Shown: in pieces, positions 54,166 through 63,800 of the stretch | How the letters are laid out: each line of letters opens with the position of its first letter | Position numbering within the stretch: position 1 is the first letter of the stretch | DNA from: Flavobacterium granuli | GTDB lineage: Bacteria > Bacteroidota > Bacteroidia > Flavobacteriales > Flavobacteriaceae | Reading direction: 5' to 3' | Assembly: GCF_900129705.1 (NCBI RefSeq) | Contig: NZ_FQWO01000005.1 | Span: 186,001 to 250,000, forward strand | Length of the DNA stretch: 64,000 bases | Program-made: the position numbers and the translations under genes | Notes under the pieces: model-generated | The model's database searches: none | Seen by the model: the letters and a program-made list of their open reading frames with translations, nothing else | Told to the model about the DNA's origin: nothing

Positions 54166-54199
54166 AAAAAAAGCCAAATCAAACGAAATGGCCTTTCTT
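54166..54199 (-). terminator. Terminator of the M48 lipoprotein gene
   Basis: Minus strand: AAGGCCA ... TGGCTTTTTTT, stem with one mismatch and a long T-run, 18 bases after the stop. Confidence 0.7.
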
Positions 54200-54216
54200 T
54201 TTACAAAATATTATTT

Positions 54217-55032
54217 TTATTTGGGCAACATCCCTACTTTTGCCGCTGTTGCTTTTGCTTCAGGTATCAAAGCCTTCAAATTAGCAATTCTGGTAGCATC
54301 AGAAGGGTGTGTACTTAAAATTTCCGGTTGGGTTTGTCCAGCTGATTGAGCTGACATTCTTTGCCAAAAAGTGATTGCCTCTTCTGGATTATAACCTGCA
54401 ATTGCCATTAATGTCAATCCAATTTTATCTGCTTCCGTTTCATGACTTCTGCTAAATGGCATCATCACCCCTACCTGCGAACCTATTCCGTAAGCCTGAT
54501 TCCATATTTGTTGCGTTTCAGCGCTCTTATTTCCCGTTGCTACTGCAACTCCTACCGCTCCTAATTGCTGAATTTGAGCTGCACTCATTCTTTGCGCACC
54601 ATGATTTGCAATGGCGTGAGAGACTTCGTGTCCCATTACTGTTGCCAATCCCGCATCATCCTTTGTTACAGGTAAAATCCCCGAATACACAACAATTTTT
54701 CCTCCTGGCATACACCAAGCATTCACTTCTTTATTATCAACTAATTTGTATTCCCAACGATAATCTTTCAAATATTCCGATTGTCCTAAATAAGTCAAAT
54801 ACTTTTCAGATGCCGCTTTAATTCTCATCCCCACCTTTTCGACTCTTTTTGCATCAGCAGTACCTGAAATAACTTTGTTTTCTTTTAGAAAAGTTCCGTA
54901 TTGCTGAAAAGAAGTTGGAAACAATTCGCTATTAGAAACAAAATTCAATTGCTTTTTTCCCGTGATAGGATTAGTTGCACAAGAAAATACCAATCCTAAA
55001 GTACAAGCTCCTAATATTAAATGTTTTTTCAT
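54217..55032 (-). CDS. M48-family metalloprotease, probable lipoprotein
   Basis: 271 aa. Signal MKKHLILGACTLGLVFSCAT, with Cys18 as likely lipidation site. The zinc motif HEVSH is at 135-139 and the third ligand Glu is in HETEADKIGL. Resembles the Oma1/LoiP/YcaL periplasmic group, which degrades misfolded outer-membrane proteins. No TPR region follows, so it is of the short type. Probably anchored to the periplasmic face of the envelope. Confidence 0.92.
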   Translation of the reverse strand: MKKHLILGACTLGLVFSCATNPITGKKQLNFVSNSELFPTSFQQYGTFLKENKVISGTADAKRVEKVGMRIKAASEKYLTYLGQSEYLKDYRWEYKLVDNKEVNAWCMPGGKIVVYSGILPVTKDDAGLATVMGHEVSHAIANHGAQRMSAAQIQQLGAVGVAVATGNKSAETQQIWNQAYGIGSQVGVMMPFSRSHETEADKIGLTLMAIAGYNPEEAITFWQRMSAQSAGQTQPEILSTHPSDATRIANLKALIPEAKATAAKVGMLPK

Positions 55033-55122
55033 AATAATTAAGTTTAATAAAACAAAAATACAATTAAAATTAAGTTTTTATTTATAAAATTAAAGTCAAA
55101 TTTTACATTTTTTTGTTTTTTT

Positions 55123-57522
55123 CTATTCTCCAATTAGTTGCAAAACGGCAAATTCCTTATCCACAACAAGATAATTATCTGCTTCAAAAGCCTCCTTGTC
55201 AAAAGGAACTTTTTCGCTATCGATTTTAAGGCTCTTTATTTTAAAAGGCAAGCCAATAAGATTCAATTTATACTTTGAATAATTAGTTTCGAATTTCCCT
55301 TCTTTATGCAATTGAATAATTAATTTATTTGATTTCCCTGTTAGCTGAAAAGACAGCAAACTGTATCTTCCTTTTTTATAATCATAGCCGTCTTGGGCAT
55401 CCTCATAAACCACTGATTTTTCTTTGCCCTCTTTATAATAAACATCCAATGTGAGTTCGTCAAATTCCAGTTCGCCTACATACTGCTGAACAGGGTACTT
55501 TGGGATGATAGCACCTGCTTTCACAAAAAGAGGAATTTCATCAAATTGAGTATCCACCCACATTTCTTTACCTCCGGGAACTAAGGTATTTGTCCAGTAA
55601 TTATACCATTCTCCTTTAGGAAAGTACATTCTTCTACCTAAAGCGTTAGGTTCTAAAATAGGGCAAACCAATATTTGATTTCCAAAAACAAATTCGTCGT
55701 TTCTATAATGTGTCTGCGCATCTTCTTGATCGAAATAAACCAAGGGTTTCAACATGGGTATTCCCTCTTCAATATACTGCCAAAACATAGTATATAAATA
55801 CGGTAATAGTTGGTAACGCAGGTTTACAAATTTTCGGGTAATATGAATCACTTCCTCATCAAATGCCCATGGTTCCTGATTTCCATGATCTCCGGAAGAA
55901 TGTGTTCTGCAAAAAGGATGAAAAACCCCCAATTGAATCCAGCGCGCATACAACTCCCCTGAAGGCTGTTCTGCAAAACCACCTATATCAGAACCCGTGA
56001 AACCCATTCCTGAAATTGACATTCTCTGCATCTGAATATTAGCAATCCATAAATGTTCCCAACTCGCTACGTTATCCCCTGTCCAAGAAGAGGAATAGCG
56101 TTGTGCTCCTGAATAAGCTGATCTTGTGATAATAAAAGGCCTTTTAGGATAGGCAAATCTTTTTACGCCATGATAAGTAGCCCGAGCCATTTGTGTTCCA
56201 TAAATATTATGTGCTTTTCTATGGCTGCAAGGATTTCCATCATAATCATGGCGTACATCCATAGGAAAGGTTTTATTAGGCACTTCCATCACTGCAGGCT
56301 CATTCATATCATTCCAAACTCCTTTTACTCCAATATCCGAAATTAATTCTTTAAATAAACCAGCCCACCATTCTCGCACTTCGGGATTTGTGTAATCTGG
56401 AAAATTACATTCGCCAGGCCAGACTTTTCCTTTCATATACGGTCCATCGGCTCTTTTGCAGAAATAATCCTTTTCTAAAGCTTCTTTATAAACAGCATAA
56501 TTTTTGTCAATTTTTATCCCAGGATCAATAATAACTACTGTTTTAAAACCATTTTCGGCTAATTCGGCCACCATTCTTTTGGGATCGGGAAAATAGTCTT
56601 TGTTCCAGGTAAAACATCTGAAACCATCCATATAATCTATATCCAAATAAATGGCGTCACATGGAATTTTCAGTTCTCTAAATTTAGCCGTAATTTCTTT
56701 CACATTGCTTTCCGGATAATAACTCCATTTGCATTGGTGGTAGCCCAAAGTCCACAGTGGTGGCAATTCCGGTTTTCCTGTTAAATCCGTATAAGTGGTT
56801 ACTACCTCTTGCATTTGGGGACCGTAAATGAAATAATAATTCATTTCGCCTCCCTCGGCCCAAAAACTGGTCACATTTCTTCTTTCCTGACAAAAATCGA
56901 AAAAAGTCCTAAAAGTGTTATCAAAGAAAATACCATAGGATTGCTTATTTTGTAGTCCAATATAAAAAGGAACTACCTTATATAAAGGCTCCTGGTCTTT
57001 TTGAAAAGCATATTGATCCGTAGCGAAATTCTCTAATCTTTTCCCCTTCAAATTCAATTGGGTAGCCTTATCTCCAAGGCCGTAGAAACATTCGCCCTCT
57101 TTTGAAGCTTTACTCATTTTGACAATATTTCCGCCATATTCGTAACTTTCTTCCCAATGAAAACCCAATTCATCCTCCAAAATCACATTTCCATCCAAAT
57201 CAAAAACAGACAGTCTTAAATCTAATTTTTGAATCCTGCATTGTACTTTACTGGTCTTTATTTGATAATAGGTTTCGTTATCGCTAACCTCGAGAAAATT
57301 ATAACCCTGCGAATGATTTTTATCTATGGCATAGGAAAAATCGTTGCTAAAATATCCTTTTGTCGTGAATCGAAAACGAATCAGACTGTCTCTTATCACG
57401 GTTACTTTTAGTATTACATTATTATCTGTATAAAAAAATACGGAGTCGACATCATGCTTATAAGAAACTATTCGTGACGGATATAAATCCCCTCTATATT
57501 GTAATTCTGTGTTTGTAATCAT
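55123..57522 (-). CDS. Glycoside hydrolase family 31 (alpha-glucosidase)
   Basis: 799 aa. GH31 (beta/alpha)8 barrel with catalytic nucleophile Asp in KGVWNDMNEPAVM and acid/base Asp in SSSWTGDNVASWEHL. GMGFTGSDIGGF and RWIQLGVFHPFCRTHS also match. No signal peptide, so it is probably cytoplasmic, consistent with cleavage of alpha-glucan oligosaccharides from glycogen breakdown. Last gene of the minus-strand glg cluster, 34 bases after glgB. Confidence 0.93.
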   Translation of the reverse strand: MITNTELQYRGDLYPSRIVSYKHDVDSVFFYTDNNVILKVTVIRDSLIRFRFTTKGYFSNDFSYAIDKNHSQGYNFLEVSDNETYYQIKTSKVQCRIQKLDLRLSVFDLDGNVILEDELGFHWEESYEYGGNIVKMSKASKEGECFYGLGDKATQLNLKGKRLENFATDQYAFQKDQEPLYKVVPFYIGLQNKQSYGIFFDNTFRTFFDFCQERRNVTSFWAEGGEMNYYFIYGPQMQEVVTTYTDLTGKPELPPLWTLGYHQCKWSYYPESNVKEITAKFRELKIPCDAIYLDIDYMDGFRCFTWNKDYFPDPKRMVAELAENGFKTVVIIDPGIKIDKNYAVYKEALEKDYFCKRADGPYMKGKVWPGECNFPDYTNPEVREWWAGLFKELISDIGVKGVWNDMNEPAVMEVPNKTFPMDVRHDYDGNPCSHRKAHNIYGTQMARATYHGVKRFAYPKRPFIITRSAYSGAQRYSSSWTGDNVASWEHLWIANIQMQRMSISGMGFTGSDIGGFAEQPSGELYARWIQLGVFHPFCRTHSSGDHGNQEPWAFDEEVIHITRKFVNLRYQLLPYLYTMFWQYIEEGIPMLKPLVYFDQEDAQTHYRNDEFVFGNQILVCPILEPNALGRRMYFPKGEWYNYWTNTLVPGGKEMWVDTQFDEIPLFVKAGAIIPKYPVQQYVGELEFDELTLDVYYKEGKEKSVVYEDAQDGYDYKKGRYSLLSFQLTGKSNKLIIQLHKEGKFETNYSKYKLNLIGLPFKIKSLKIDSEKVPFDKEAFEADNYLVVDKEFAVLQLIGE

Positions 57523-57556
57523 CTGGTTTTAAATTGTTTTAATGCTTCTCTCTTTA

Positions 57557-59464
57557 TTACGAAAACTTAAGAACGATTGTACCTAAAGGAGGCAAAATCA
57601 ATTCTATTGAATAATCTTTTCCGTCATAAGGTGAAGGTTCAATCGTTAAGTGATGGGGATTATTTACACCGCTTCCGCCGTATTTTTTATCATCACTATT
57701 AAAAATCTCAGTTAAATTCCCCAGTCGGGACATACCAATTCTGTAATTTGAACGAACGATTTGCGTAAAATTGCAAACTACGATAACATCCTCTTTTGGA
57801 TTATTCCCTTTTCGAATAAAAGAAATTACCGCATTTTCATGATCCGAATAATTAATCCATTCAAAACCATCCGGGCTAAACTGTTTTTCATAAAGTGCCG
57901 GCTGAGTTTTATACAATTTATTTAAATCAGCAACCATATCTTTTACTCCTTCATGGTAAGGATATTGATTCAAATGCCAATCTAAGCTACTTTCAAAATT
58001 CCATTCTCTGCTTTGTCCAAACTCATTCCCCATAAACAAGAGTTTTGTCCCGGGATGGGTAAACATATAGCCGTAGAGCAACCTTAAATTGGCAAACTTC
58101 TGCCATTCATCGCCCGGCATCCTGCCCACAATAGATCTTTTACCATGAACTACTTCGTCATGAGACAAGGGCAACATGAAATTCTCAGTAAAAGCGTATG
58201 TCATCGAAAAAGTCAAATCATTTTGATGGAATTTTCGGTACACTGTTTCTTTTTGAAAATAGTCTAAAGTATCGTGCATCCATCCCATCATCCATTTCAT
58301 GCCAAATCCAAGTCCTCCATCATAAGTTGGTCTTGAAACCATTGGGAAAGAAGTACTTTCTTCGGCAATGGTTTGCACTCCTTTAAAATTAGCATAAACC
58401 GTTTCGTTGAATTCTTTCAAGAAACTTATGGTGTCTAGGTTTTCTCTTCCGCCGTAAATATTCGGTTCCCATTCCCCTTCTTTTCTGGAATAATCCAAGT
58501 ATAACATGGAAGCAACGGCATCCACACGCAACCCATCTACATGATAATGTTGCAACCAGAATATCGCATTACTGATTAAAAAAGAACGAACCTCATTTCG
58601 ACCATAATTAAAAACCAAACTTTTCCAGTCAGGATGATAGCCTTTTTTACGATCGGGATGTTCATAAAGATTTGATCCGTCAAAAAAACCCAAACCGTGT
58701 GCATCATCAGGAAAATGCGAAGGAACCCAATCTAGAATCACTCCAATTCCGGCCTGATGTAATTTATCTACCAATACCATGAAGTCTTGTGGTTTTCCAA
58801 AACGGGACGTTGGCGCAAAATAACCCACTAATTGATAGCCCCAAGAAGGATCATAGGGATATTCCATTACAGGCATGAACTCTACATGGGTAAATCCCAT
58901 TTTTTTTACATAATCTACCAAATCTTCGGCAAATTCAAGGTAGGTCAGAAATCGATTGTCTGAGATATGCCGTTTCCAAGAACCCAGATGTACTTCATAA
59001 ACCGAATATGGTCTATTTAATCCATTATGGTTTTCACGGTTTTCCATCCAGTTATGATCTTTCCATTTATGCTCCAAATCCCAAATTACAGAGGCAGTGT
59101 GCGGCGGTTTTTCACAATAAAAAGCAAAAGGATCCGATTTTTCGGTGGCAATTTCACCATTATTAGACTGTATTTTATATTTATAAAGGGCTCCTTTGTC
59201 TAATTCCGGAATAAATCCTTCCCAAATACCCGAAGAATCCCAACGTACTTCCAGCTGATGTTCTCCTTGGGTCCAATAATTAAAATCCCCAACAACCGAT
59301 ACGGATTGAGCCGTGGGTGCCCAAACGGCAAAATATACCCCTTTGACACCGTTTAATTCGATCAAATGAGCGCCTAATTTTTCATATAATCGATAATGCT
59401 TTCCAGCTTTAAATAAATCAATGTCAAAATCAGTAAAGAGAGTATGCGAGAATACTTTATTCAT
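57557..59464 (-). CDS. glgB: 1,4-alpha-glucan branching enzyme
   Basis: 635 aa. N-terminal CBM48 (GVYFAVWAPTAQSVSVVGDF), then GH13 barrel with nucleophile Asp in VDGLRVDAVASML, Glu in TIAEESTSFP and the transition-state Asp in MLPLSHDEVVHGK. Creates alpha-1,6 branches in glycogen. Belongs to the shorter GlgB type lacking the extra N1 domain of E. coli. Lies between glgC and the GH31 gene on one strand, likely in one operon. Confidence 0.96.
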   Translation of the reverse strand: MNKVFSHTLFTDFDIDLFKAGKHYRLYEKLGAHLIELNGVKGVYFAVWAPTAQSVSVVGDFNYWTQGEHQLEVRWDSSGIWEGFIPELDKGALYKYKIQSNNGEIATEKSDPFAFYCEKPPHTASVIWDLEHKWKDHNWMENRENHNGLNRPYSVYEVHLGSWKRHISDNRFLTYLEFAEDLVDYVKKMGFTHVEFMPVMEYPYDPSWGYQLVGYFAPTSRFGKPQDFMVLVDKLHQAGIGVILDWVPSHFPDDAHGLGFFDGSNLYEHPDRKKGYHPDWKSLVFNYGRNEVRSFLISNAIFWLQHYHVDGLRVDAVASMLYLDYSRKEGEWEPNIYGGRENLDTISFLKEFNETVYANFKGVQTIAEESTSFPMVSRPTYDGGLGFGMKWMMGWMHDTLDYFQKETVYRKFHQNDLTFSMTYAFTENFMLPLSHDEVVHGKRSIVGRMPGDEWQKFANLRLLYGYMFTHPGTKLLFMGNEFGQSREWNFESSLDWHLNQYPYHEGVKDMVADLNKLYKTQPALYEKQFSPDGFEWINYSDHENAVISFIRKGNNPKEDVIVVCNFTQIVRSNYRIGMSRLGNLTEIFNSDDKKYGGSGVNNPHHLTIEPSPYDGKDYSIELILPPLGTIVLKFS

Positions 59465-59534
59465 GGTAATTGTTGTTGTTTTTATCTTTTTCGATAAAAA
59501 TTAGAATCCTTAATTATGAAACAAATCTACATCC

Positions 59535-60815
59535 TCAACCGATTTGATAATTATCCGGAAGAACAGCCCCTTTTTTTACGACAACAATTCCATCCTTTAT
59601 CGCATATAATTCATTGGAGAAATCAGCCAAATGCGCTCCTCCTTTGATATAAACCTCATTCCCTATTCGGCAGTTTTTATCTACCAAAGCATTGCTTATA
59701 AAACATCTTTCTCCAATACCCACCAATATTTTTCCATTCTTGATATCCTCGTTCATTTCTTCTATGGTTTGATAAAAATCATTTCCCATAATATAACAAT
59801 TTTGGATAATCGTTTCTTCGCCTATTCTGGATCGAATTCCTATCACCGAACTCTTAATTTCTTTGGCATTCAAAATACAGCCCTCAGAAATCAAGGATTT
59901 TTCGATTAATGTATTTTTAAATTTGGATGGAGGCAATAAACGCGGTCTGGTAAAAATTTTATTATCATCGTCAAATAAATTAAAAACCGGTAAATCTGTT
60001 GTTAGTCCAATATTAGCTTCAAAGAAAGAATCGATATTTCCAATATCTGTCCAATATCCTTCGTATTGATAGCTTAGAATTTTTTGATTCCCTACAGCCT
60101 GTGGAATGATTTCTTTACCAAAATCTTTGCTATCAGGATTATCCATTAATTCAACCAGTAATTTTTTGTTGAAAATATAAATACCCATCGACGCTAAATA
60201 ATGTTTTCCCTCGCTCTTCATTTGCTCACTTACATCCGACTTCCAATCGGATAAAAGTTCCTTAGCGGGTTTTTCAATGAAAGATTCTATAAAACTATCT
60301 TTATTTGTTTTTAAAATTCCAAATTCGGGAGCATCTTTGGCATTTACCGGAAGGGTTGCTATGGAAATATCGGCTTCACTTTTAATATGAGCCTCTATCA
60401 TTTCATTAAAATCCATTTGGTACAATTGATCCCCCGAAAGAATCAAAGCATATTCAAATTGATGGTTCAAAAAGTGTGGCATACATTGCCTTACTGCATC
60501 CGCTGTACCCTGAAACCATGTTGGATTATTAGGTGTTTGTTCTGCGGCTAGAATATCTACGAAAGCCTGACTGAAAACACTAAATGAATAGGTGTTTTTT
60601 ATATGTGCATTTAATGAAGCTGAATTGAATTGCGTGAGCACAAACATGCGATAAATATCGGAATTCAAACAATTCGAAATCGGAATGTCTACTAATCTGT
60701 ATTTTCCTCCTATGGGTACAGCGGGCTTTGACCTGGTTTCTGTCAGAGGATACAATCTAGAGCCTTGGCCTCCGCCTAGAATAATTGCAATAACATTCTT
60801 TTTCCTGTCTTTCAT
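59535..60815 (-). CDS. glgC: Glucose-1-phosphate adenylyltransferase
   Basis: 426 aa. N-terminal GGGQGSRLYPLTETRSKPAV is the pyrophosphorylase signature. Continues with YRLVDIPISNCLNS, WFQGTADAVRQ and LSGDQLYQMD. C-terminal left-handed beta helix with RSRIGEETIIQNCYIMGND. Makes ADP-glucose, the committed step of glycogen synthesis, and is typically allosterically controlled. Between glgA (88 bases) and glgB (70 bases). Confidence 0.97.
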   Translation of the reverse strand: MKDRKKNVIAIILGGGQGSRLYPLTETRSKPAVPIGGKYRLVDIPISNCLNSDIYRMFVLTQFNSASLNAHIKNTYSFSVFSQAFVDILAAEQTPNNPTWFQGTADAVRQCMPHFLNHQFEYALILSGDQLYQMDFNEMIEAHIKSEADISIATLPVNAKDAPEFGILKTNKDSFIESFIEKPAKELLSDWKSDVSEQMKSEGKHYLASMGIYIFNKKLLVELMDNPDSKDFGKEIIPQAVGNQKILSYQYEGYWTDIGNIDSFFEANIGLTTDLPVFNLFDDDNKIFTRPRLLPPSKFKNTLIEKSLISEGCILNAKEIKSSVIGIRSRIGEETIIQNCYIMGNDFYQTIEEMNEDIKNGKILVGIGERCFISNALVDKNCRIGNEVYIKGGAHLADFSNELYAIKDGIVVVKKGAVLPDNYQIG

Positions 60816-60903
60816 ATATAGATAGTTTTAAATTTTAGAAATATGTTATAGGTCATGAAGAGTCATCTTTATTAATGACGGTCTTTCTTAAATCATGGCT
60901 ATT

Positions 60904-62325
60904 TCATATTTTGTCCGTTATTAAATGATACAATTCCAAATATTCTTGACACACTCGTTCCCAAGAATGATCGGTTTTCATTCCTAATTCTCTAATTTTA
61001 TTTAAATGTTCCTTGTCTTTGTATAACTGTATCGCTCTTCTAATCGAATAACAAATATCCCCAACAGAAGCCTGATCGTGACAAATTCCGTTTCCATTAT
61101 CCCCAAAATCAATTACAGTATCCTTCAAACCACCAGTTCTTCTAACAATGGGAATAGTTCCATATTGCAAGGAATACATTTGGTTTAAACCACAAGGTTC
61201 AACCCGCGAAGGCATTAATAAAAAATCGGCGCCTGCATAAATTAGGTGTGCCAATTCTTCGTTATAACCAATAAAAACATTGTAGTTCCCTTTATAATCA
61301 ACTAATAAACTTTTCAGTTGATTTTCAATTTCTGATTTACCAGAACCTAATACCAAAATATTGATTTCCTTAAAATTTTCAGACAAGGCCAAAGCCGAAG
61401 CTTGGGGCAATAAATCACCTCCTTTTTCTTCAAATAATCTTCCTATAAAGCTGAATAATGGTTTTGCAGGATCCAGTTCAAAAAGAGTACAAAGTATCTT
61501 TTTATTGATTTGTTTGCCGTTTTCAAAATTCTCGACCGAATAATTTTTCTCTAACATTTTATCTTTGGCCGGATTCCATACTTCAGTATCAATCCCGTTC
61601 AGAATTCCCTTTGATTTATAGCGCACTGTATTAAAAAGAGATTCTAATCCATTGGCATAATTGTTAATTTCGTTCAGATAATTTGGTGAAACAGTAGTCA
61701 CCGCCAAAGCACATTTTATGGCTACTGCCAAGGAATTGATGCAATTATCCCATTCTAAAACATTGACATGGGACAAATCGAATTCGGGTATATAATTCAG
61801 TTTATCAAACCCAAACTGTCCTTGATACAAACCGTTGTGAATGGTAATCACCGAAGCTGTATTTGCTAATCTTCTATATTTATCAGAGTAGAGCATCATA
61901 AAAGGAATTAATCCCGTATGATGGTCGTGGCAATTGATTATACTCGGAATTTCATCCCTTTGTGCTATCCAATCTAAAACCGCAATTTGAAAAGATAAAA
62001 AACGCTCAATATCATCCTCATAACCATAGACTTCGGTTCTGGAAAACTGTTCTGGAATATCAATTAGATACAATTGAAAGCCTAATTTGTCCGTAATTTC
62101 TTTAAGTACTTTAAAATGAAAATGATGATTTCCCATTTTAATTTCCCCTTCAAAGACACTGTCAAAATCATGATCCTTTATGAATTTTGTGTCATAACAA
62201 GGAATCACAACCCTTAACTGATGACCGGCTTTACTTTGATATTTTGGCAATGCTCCCACAACATCGGCCAGTCCGCCAACTTTTGCCACGGGATAACACT
62301 CAGCACTAATATGAAATATTTCCAT
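60904..62325 (-). CDS. glgA: Glycogen synthase (ADP-glucose type, GT5)
   Basis: 473 aa. N-terminal AECYPVAKVGGLADVVGALP holds the ADP-glucose-binding KxGGL. The second domain has FIGRLFEEKGGDLL and MPSRVEPCGLNQMYSLQYGT with the conserved EPCG. Extends alpha-1,4-glucan chains. First gene of the glycogen cluster, so the operon promoter should lie in 62326-62460; no clear TAnnTTTG match was seen there. Confidence 0.96.
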   Translation of the reverse strand: MEIFHISAECYPVAKVGGLADVVGALPKYQSKAGHQLRVVIPCYDTKFIKDHDFDSVFEGEIKMGNHHFHFKVLKEITDKLGFQLYLIDIPEQFSRTEVYGYEDDIERFLSFQIAVLDWIAQRDEIPSIINCHDHHTGLIPFMMLYSDKYRRLANTASVITIHNGLYQGQFGFDKLNYIPEFDLSHVNVLEWDNCINSLAVAIKCALAVTTVSPNYLNEINNYANGLESLFNTVRYKSKGILNGIDTEVWNPAKDKMLEKNYSVENFENGKQINKKILCTLFELDPAKPLFSFIGRLFEEKGGDLLPQASALALSENFKEINILVLGSGKSEIENQLKSLLVDYKGNYNVFIGYNEELAHLIYAGADFLLMPSRVEPCGLNQMYSLQYGTIPIVRRTGGLKDTVIDFGDNGNGICHDQASVGDICYSIRRAIQLYKDKEHLNKIRELGMKTDHSWERVCQEYLELYHLITDKI

Positions 62326-62515
62326 TGATGAAATTTTATAAACTTTAAATTATAGCTAAAACAATACTACGTTTTAATACTTAATAGTACCTTTCCTCTG
62401 TTTTAAATAAATGCTATTTTTACATCATTTTTTTTAAAGAAAAAGAGAGCGTTTTAAGTTTTCTAAATTTAACTAAAAATACATACAAAAAGAACCCAAA
62501 ATAAATTTTATTAAA

Positions 62516-63382
62516 ATGACAAAAATCAGCCCTAATCCTGAAAAAACACTAAAAATCCCCAGGATTATCATCTTAAGCGGTAAAATAATTGCTTTTTTCT
62601 CCCCAAAACTGGTTACTTTATATGCTGCAAAATTATTTACAACTCCCATAAAACATAAAACTCCAAAAAGAGAATTAGAAATGGATCGCAACAGTGTACA
62701 ACAATTAGTACAAATTCCGGCCGTTGGTAAACAAGTTAATGTCTATCACTATGGAAAAAACAAACCAAAGATTTTACTGGTTCACGGATGGTCCGGGCGC
62801 GGAACCCAATTGGTAAAAATTGCCGATGAATTATTAAAATCGGGCTATTCAACCATAAGCTTTGACGCACCAGCTCACGGAAAATCTCCAGGCAACAGTA
62901 CGATTATGGTCGATTTTATTGCCAGTATTTTAGAATTAGAAAAACAATTTGGTCCTTTTGAAGCGGCAATCGGACATTCTTTGGGAGGAATGTCAGTATT
63001 GAATTCGGTAAAAAGTGGACTAAAAATTAATCGTTTAGCCATTATTGGAAGCGGTGATGTTGTACAAGATATTATCGATGATTTTATTGCAAAATTAGAG
63101 TTGAAACCCAGCATTGCTACTAGTTTACGTTTGCATTTCGAAAAAAAATACGGAGGAAGTATGGACGACTATTCCGCTTACAAAGCGGCAACAGAAATTA
63201 CAATTCCGGCTTTAATTGTTCATGATGAAAATGATTGCGAAGTCCCTGTCAAAGCAGGAATTCATATTCATAAACACTTAAAAAACAGTAAAATTTTACT
63301 AACAAAAGGCTTGGGGCATCGCAAAATCCTTGGGAATCAGAAGGTAGTTGACAAAGTGGTGCAATTCATCTTAAATAACTAA
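62516..63382 (+). CDS. Alpha/beta-hydrolase family protein
   Basis: 288 aa. A hydrophobic N-terminal segment (about 15-45) may anchor it to the membrane. Hydrolase core: LLVHGWSGRGTQLV (oxyanion region), nucleophile Ser in AIGHSLGGMSV, Asp in HDENDCEVPV and His in KGLGHRKILGN. All three catalytic residues are present. Substrate unknown. Divergent from glgA; 22 bases before msrB, so possibly co-transcribed with it. Confidence 0.9.
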   Translation: MTKISPNPEKTLKIPRIIILSGKIIAFFSPKLVTLYAAKLFTTPIKHKTPKRELEMDRNSVQQLVQIPAVGKQVNVYHYGKNKPKILLVHGWSGRGTQLVKIADELLKSGYSTISFDAPAHGKSPGNSTIMVDFIASILELEKQFGPFEAAIGHSLGGMSVLNSVKSGLKINRLAIIGSGDVVQDIIDDFIAKLELKPSIATSLRLHFEKKYGGSMDDYSAYKAATEITIPALIVHDENDCEVPVKAGIHIHKHLKNSKILLTKGLGHRKILGNQKVVDKVVQFILNN

Positions 63383-63404
63383 TTTTATACAAACAAAACA
63401 TACT

Positions 63405-63797
63405 ATGGAATATCCTTTGCAAAAAACTGAAGAACAATGGAAATCCGAATTGGGAGAAGAAAGATATCGTATTCTTCGTCAAAAAGGAACCGAATACCCA
63501 CACACTGGAAAATACAATCTTACTTTCGAAAAAGGAACCTATTGCTGTGGTGGCTGTGGTGAAACTTTATTTGAAAGTAATTCTAAGTTTGACGCCCATT
63601 GTGGTTGGCCTTCTTTTGACGATGCGCTAGCGGGAAAAGTAAAAAATATTTTGGATAAAACGCATGGAATGATCCGAACTGAAATAGTTTGTGCTAACTG
63701 TGGTGGGCATCTGGGACATGTTTTTAACGATGGTCCTACTAAATCAGGCCAGCGTTATTGCGTGAATTCATTGTCTATTGATTTTAAAGAAGAATAG
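63405..63797 (+). CDS. msrB: Peptide-methionine (R)-S-oxide reductase
   Basis: 130 aa, complete. Zinc cysteines C48/C51 (CGGC) and C96/C99 (CANC), catalytic C119 in GQRYCVNSLSIDF, and substrate-binding HCGWPSF and GGHLGHVFNDGP. Repairs methionine-R-sulfoxide in proteins using thioredoxin. No signal peptide, so cytoplasmic. Followed 3 bases later by an endonuclease III-like gene. Confidence 0.97.
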   Translation: MEYPLQKTEEQWKSELGEERYRILRQKGTEYPHTGKYNLTFEKGTYCCGGCGETLFESNSKFDAHCGWPSFDDALAGKVKNILDKTHGMIRTEIVCANCGGHLGHVFNDGPTKSGQRYCVNSLSIDFKEE

Positions 63798-63800
63798 AAT

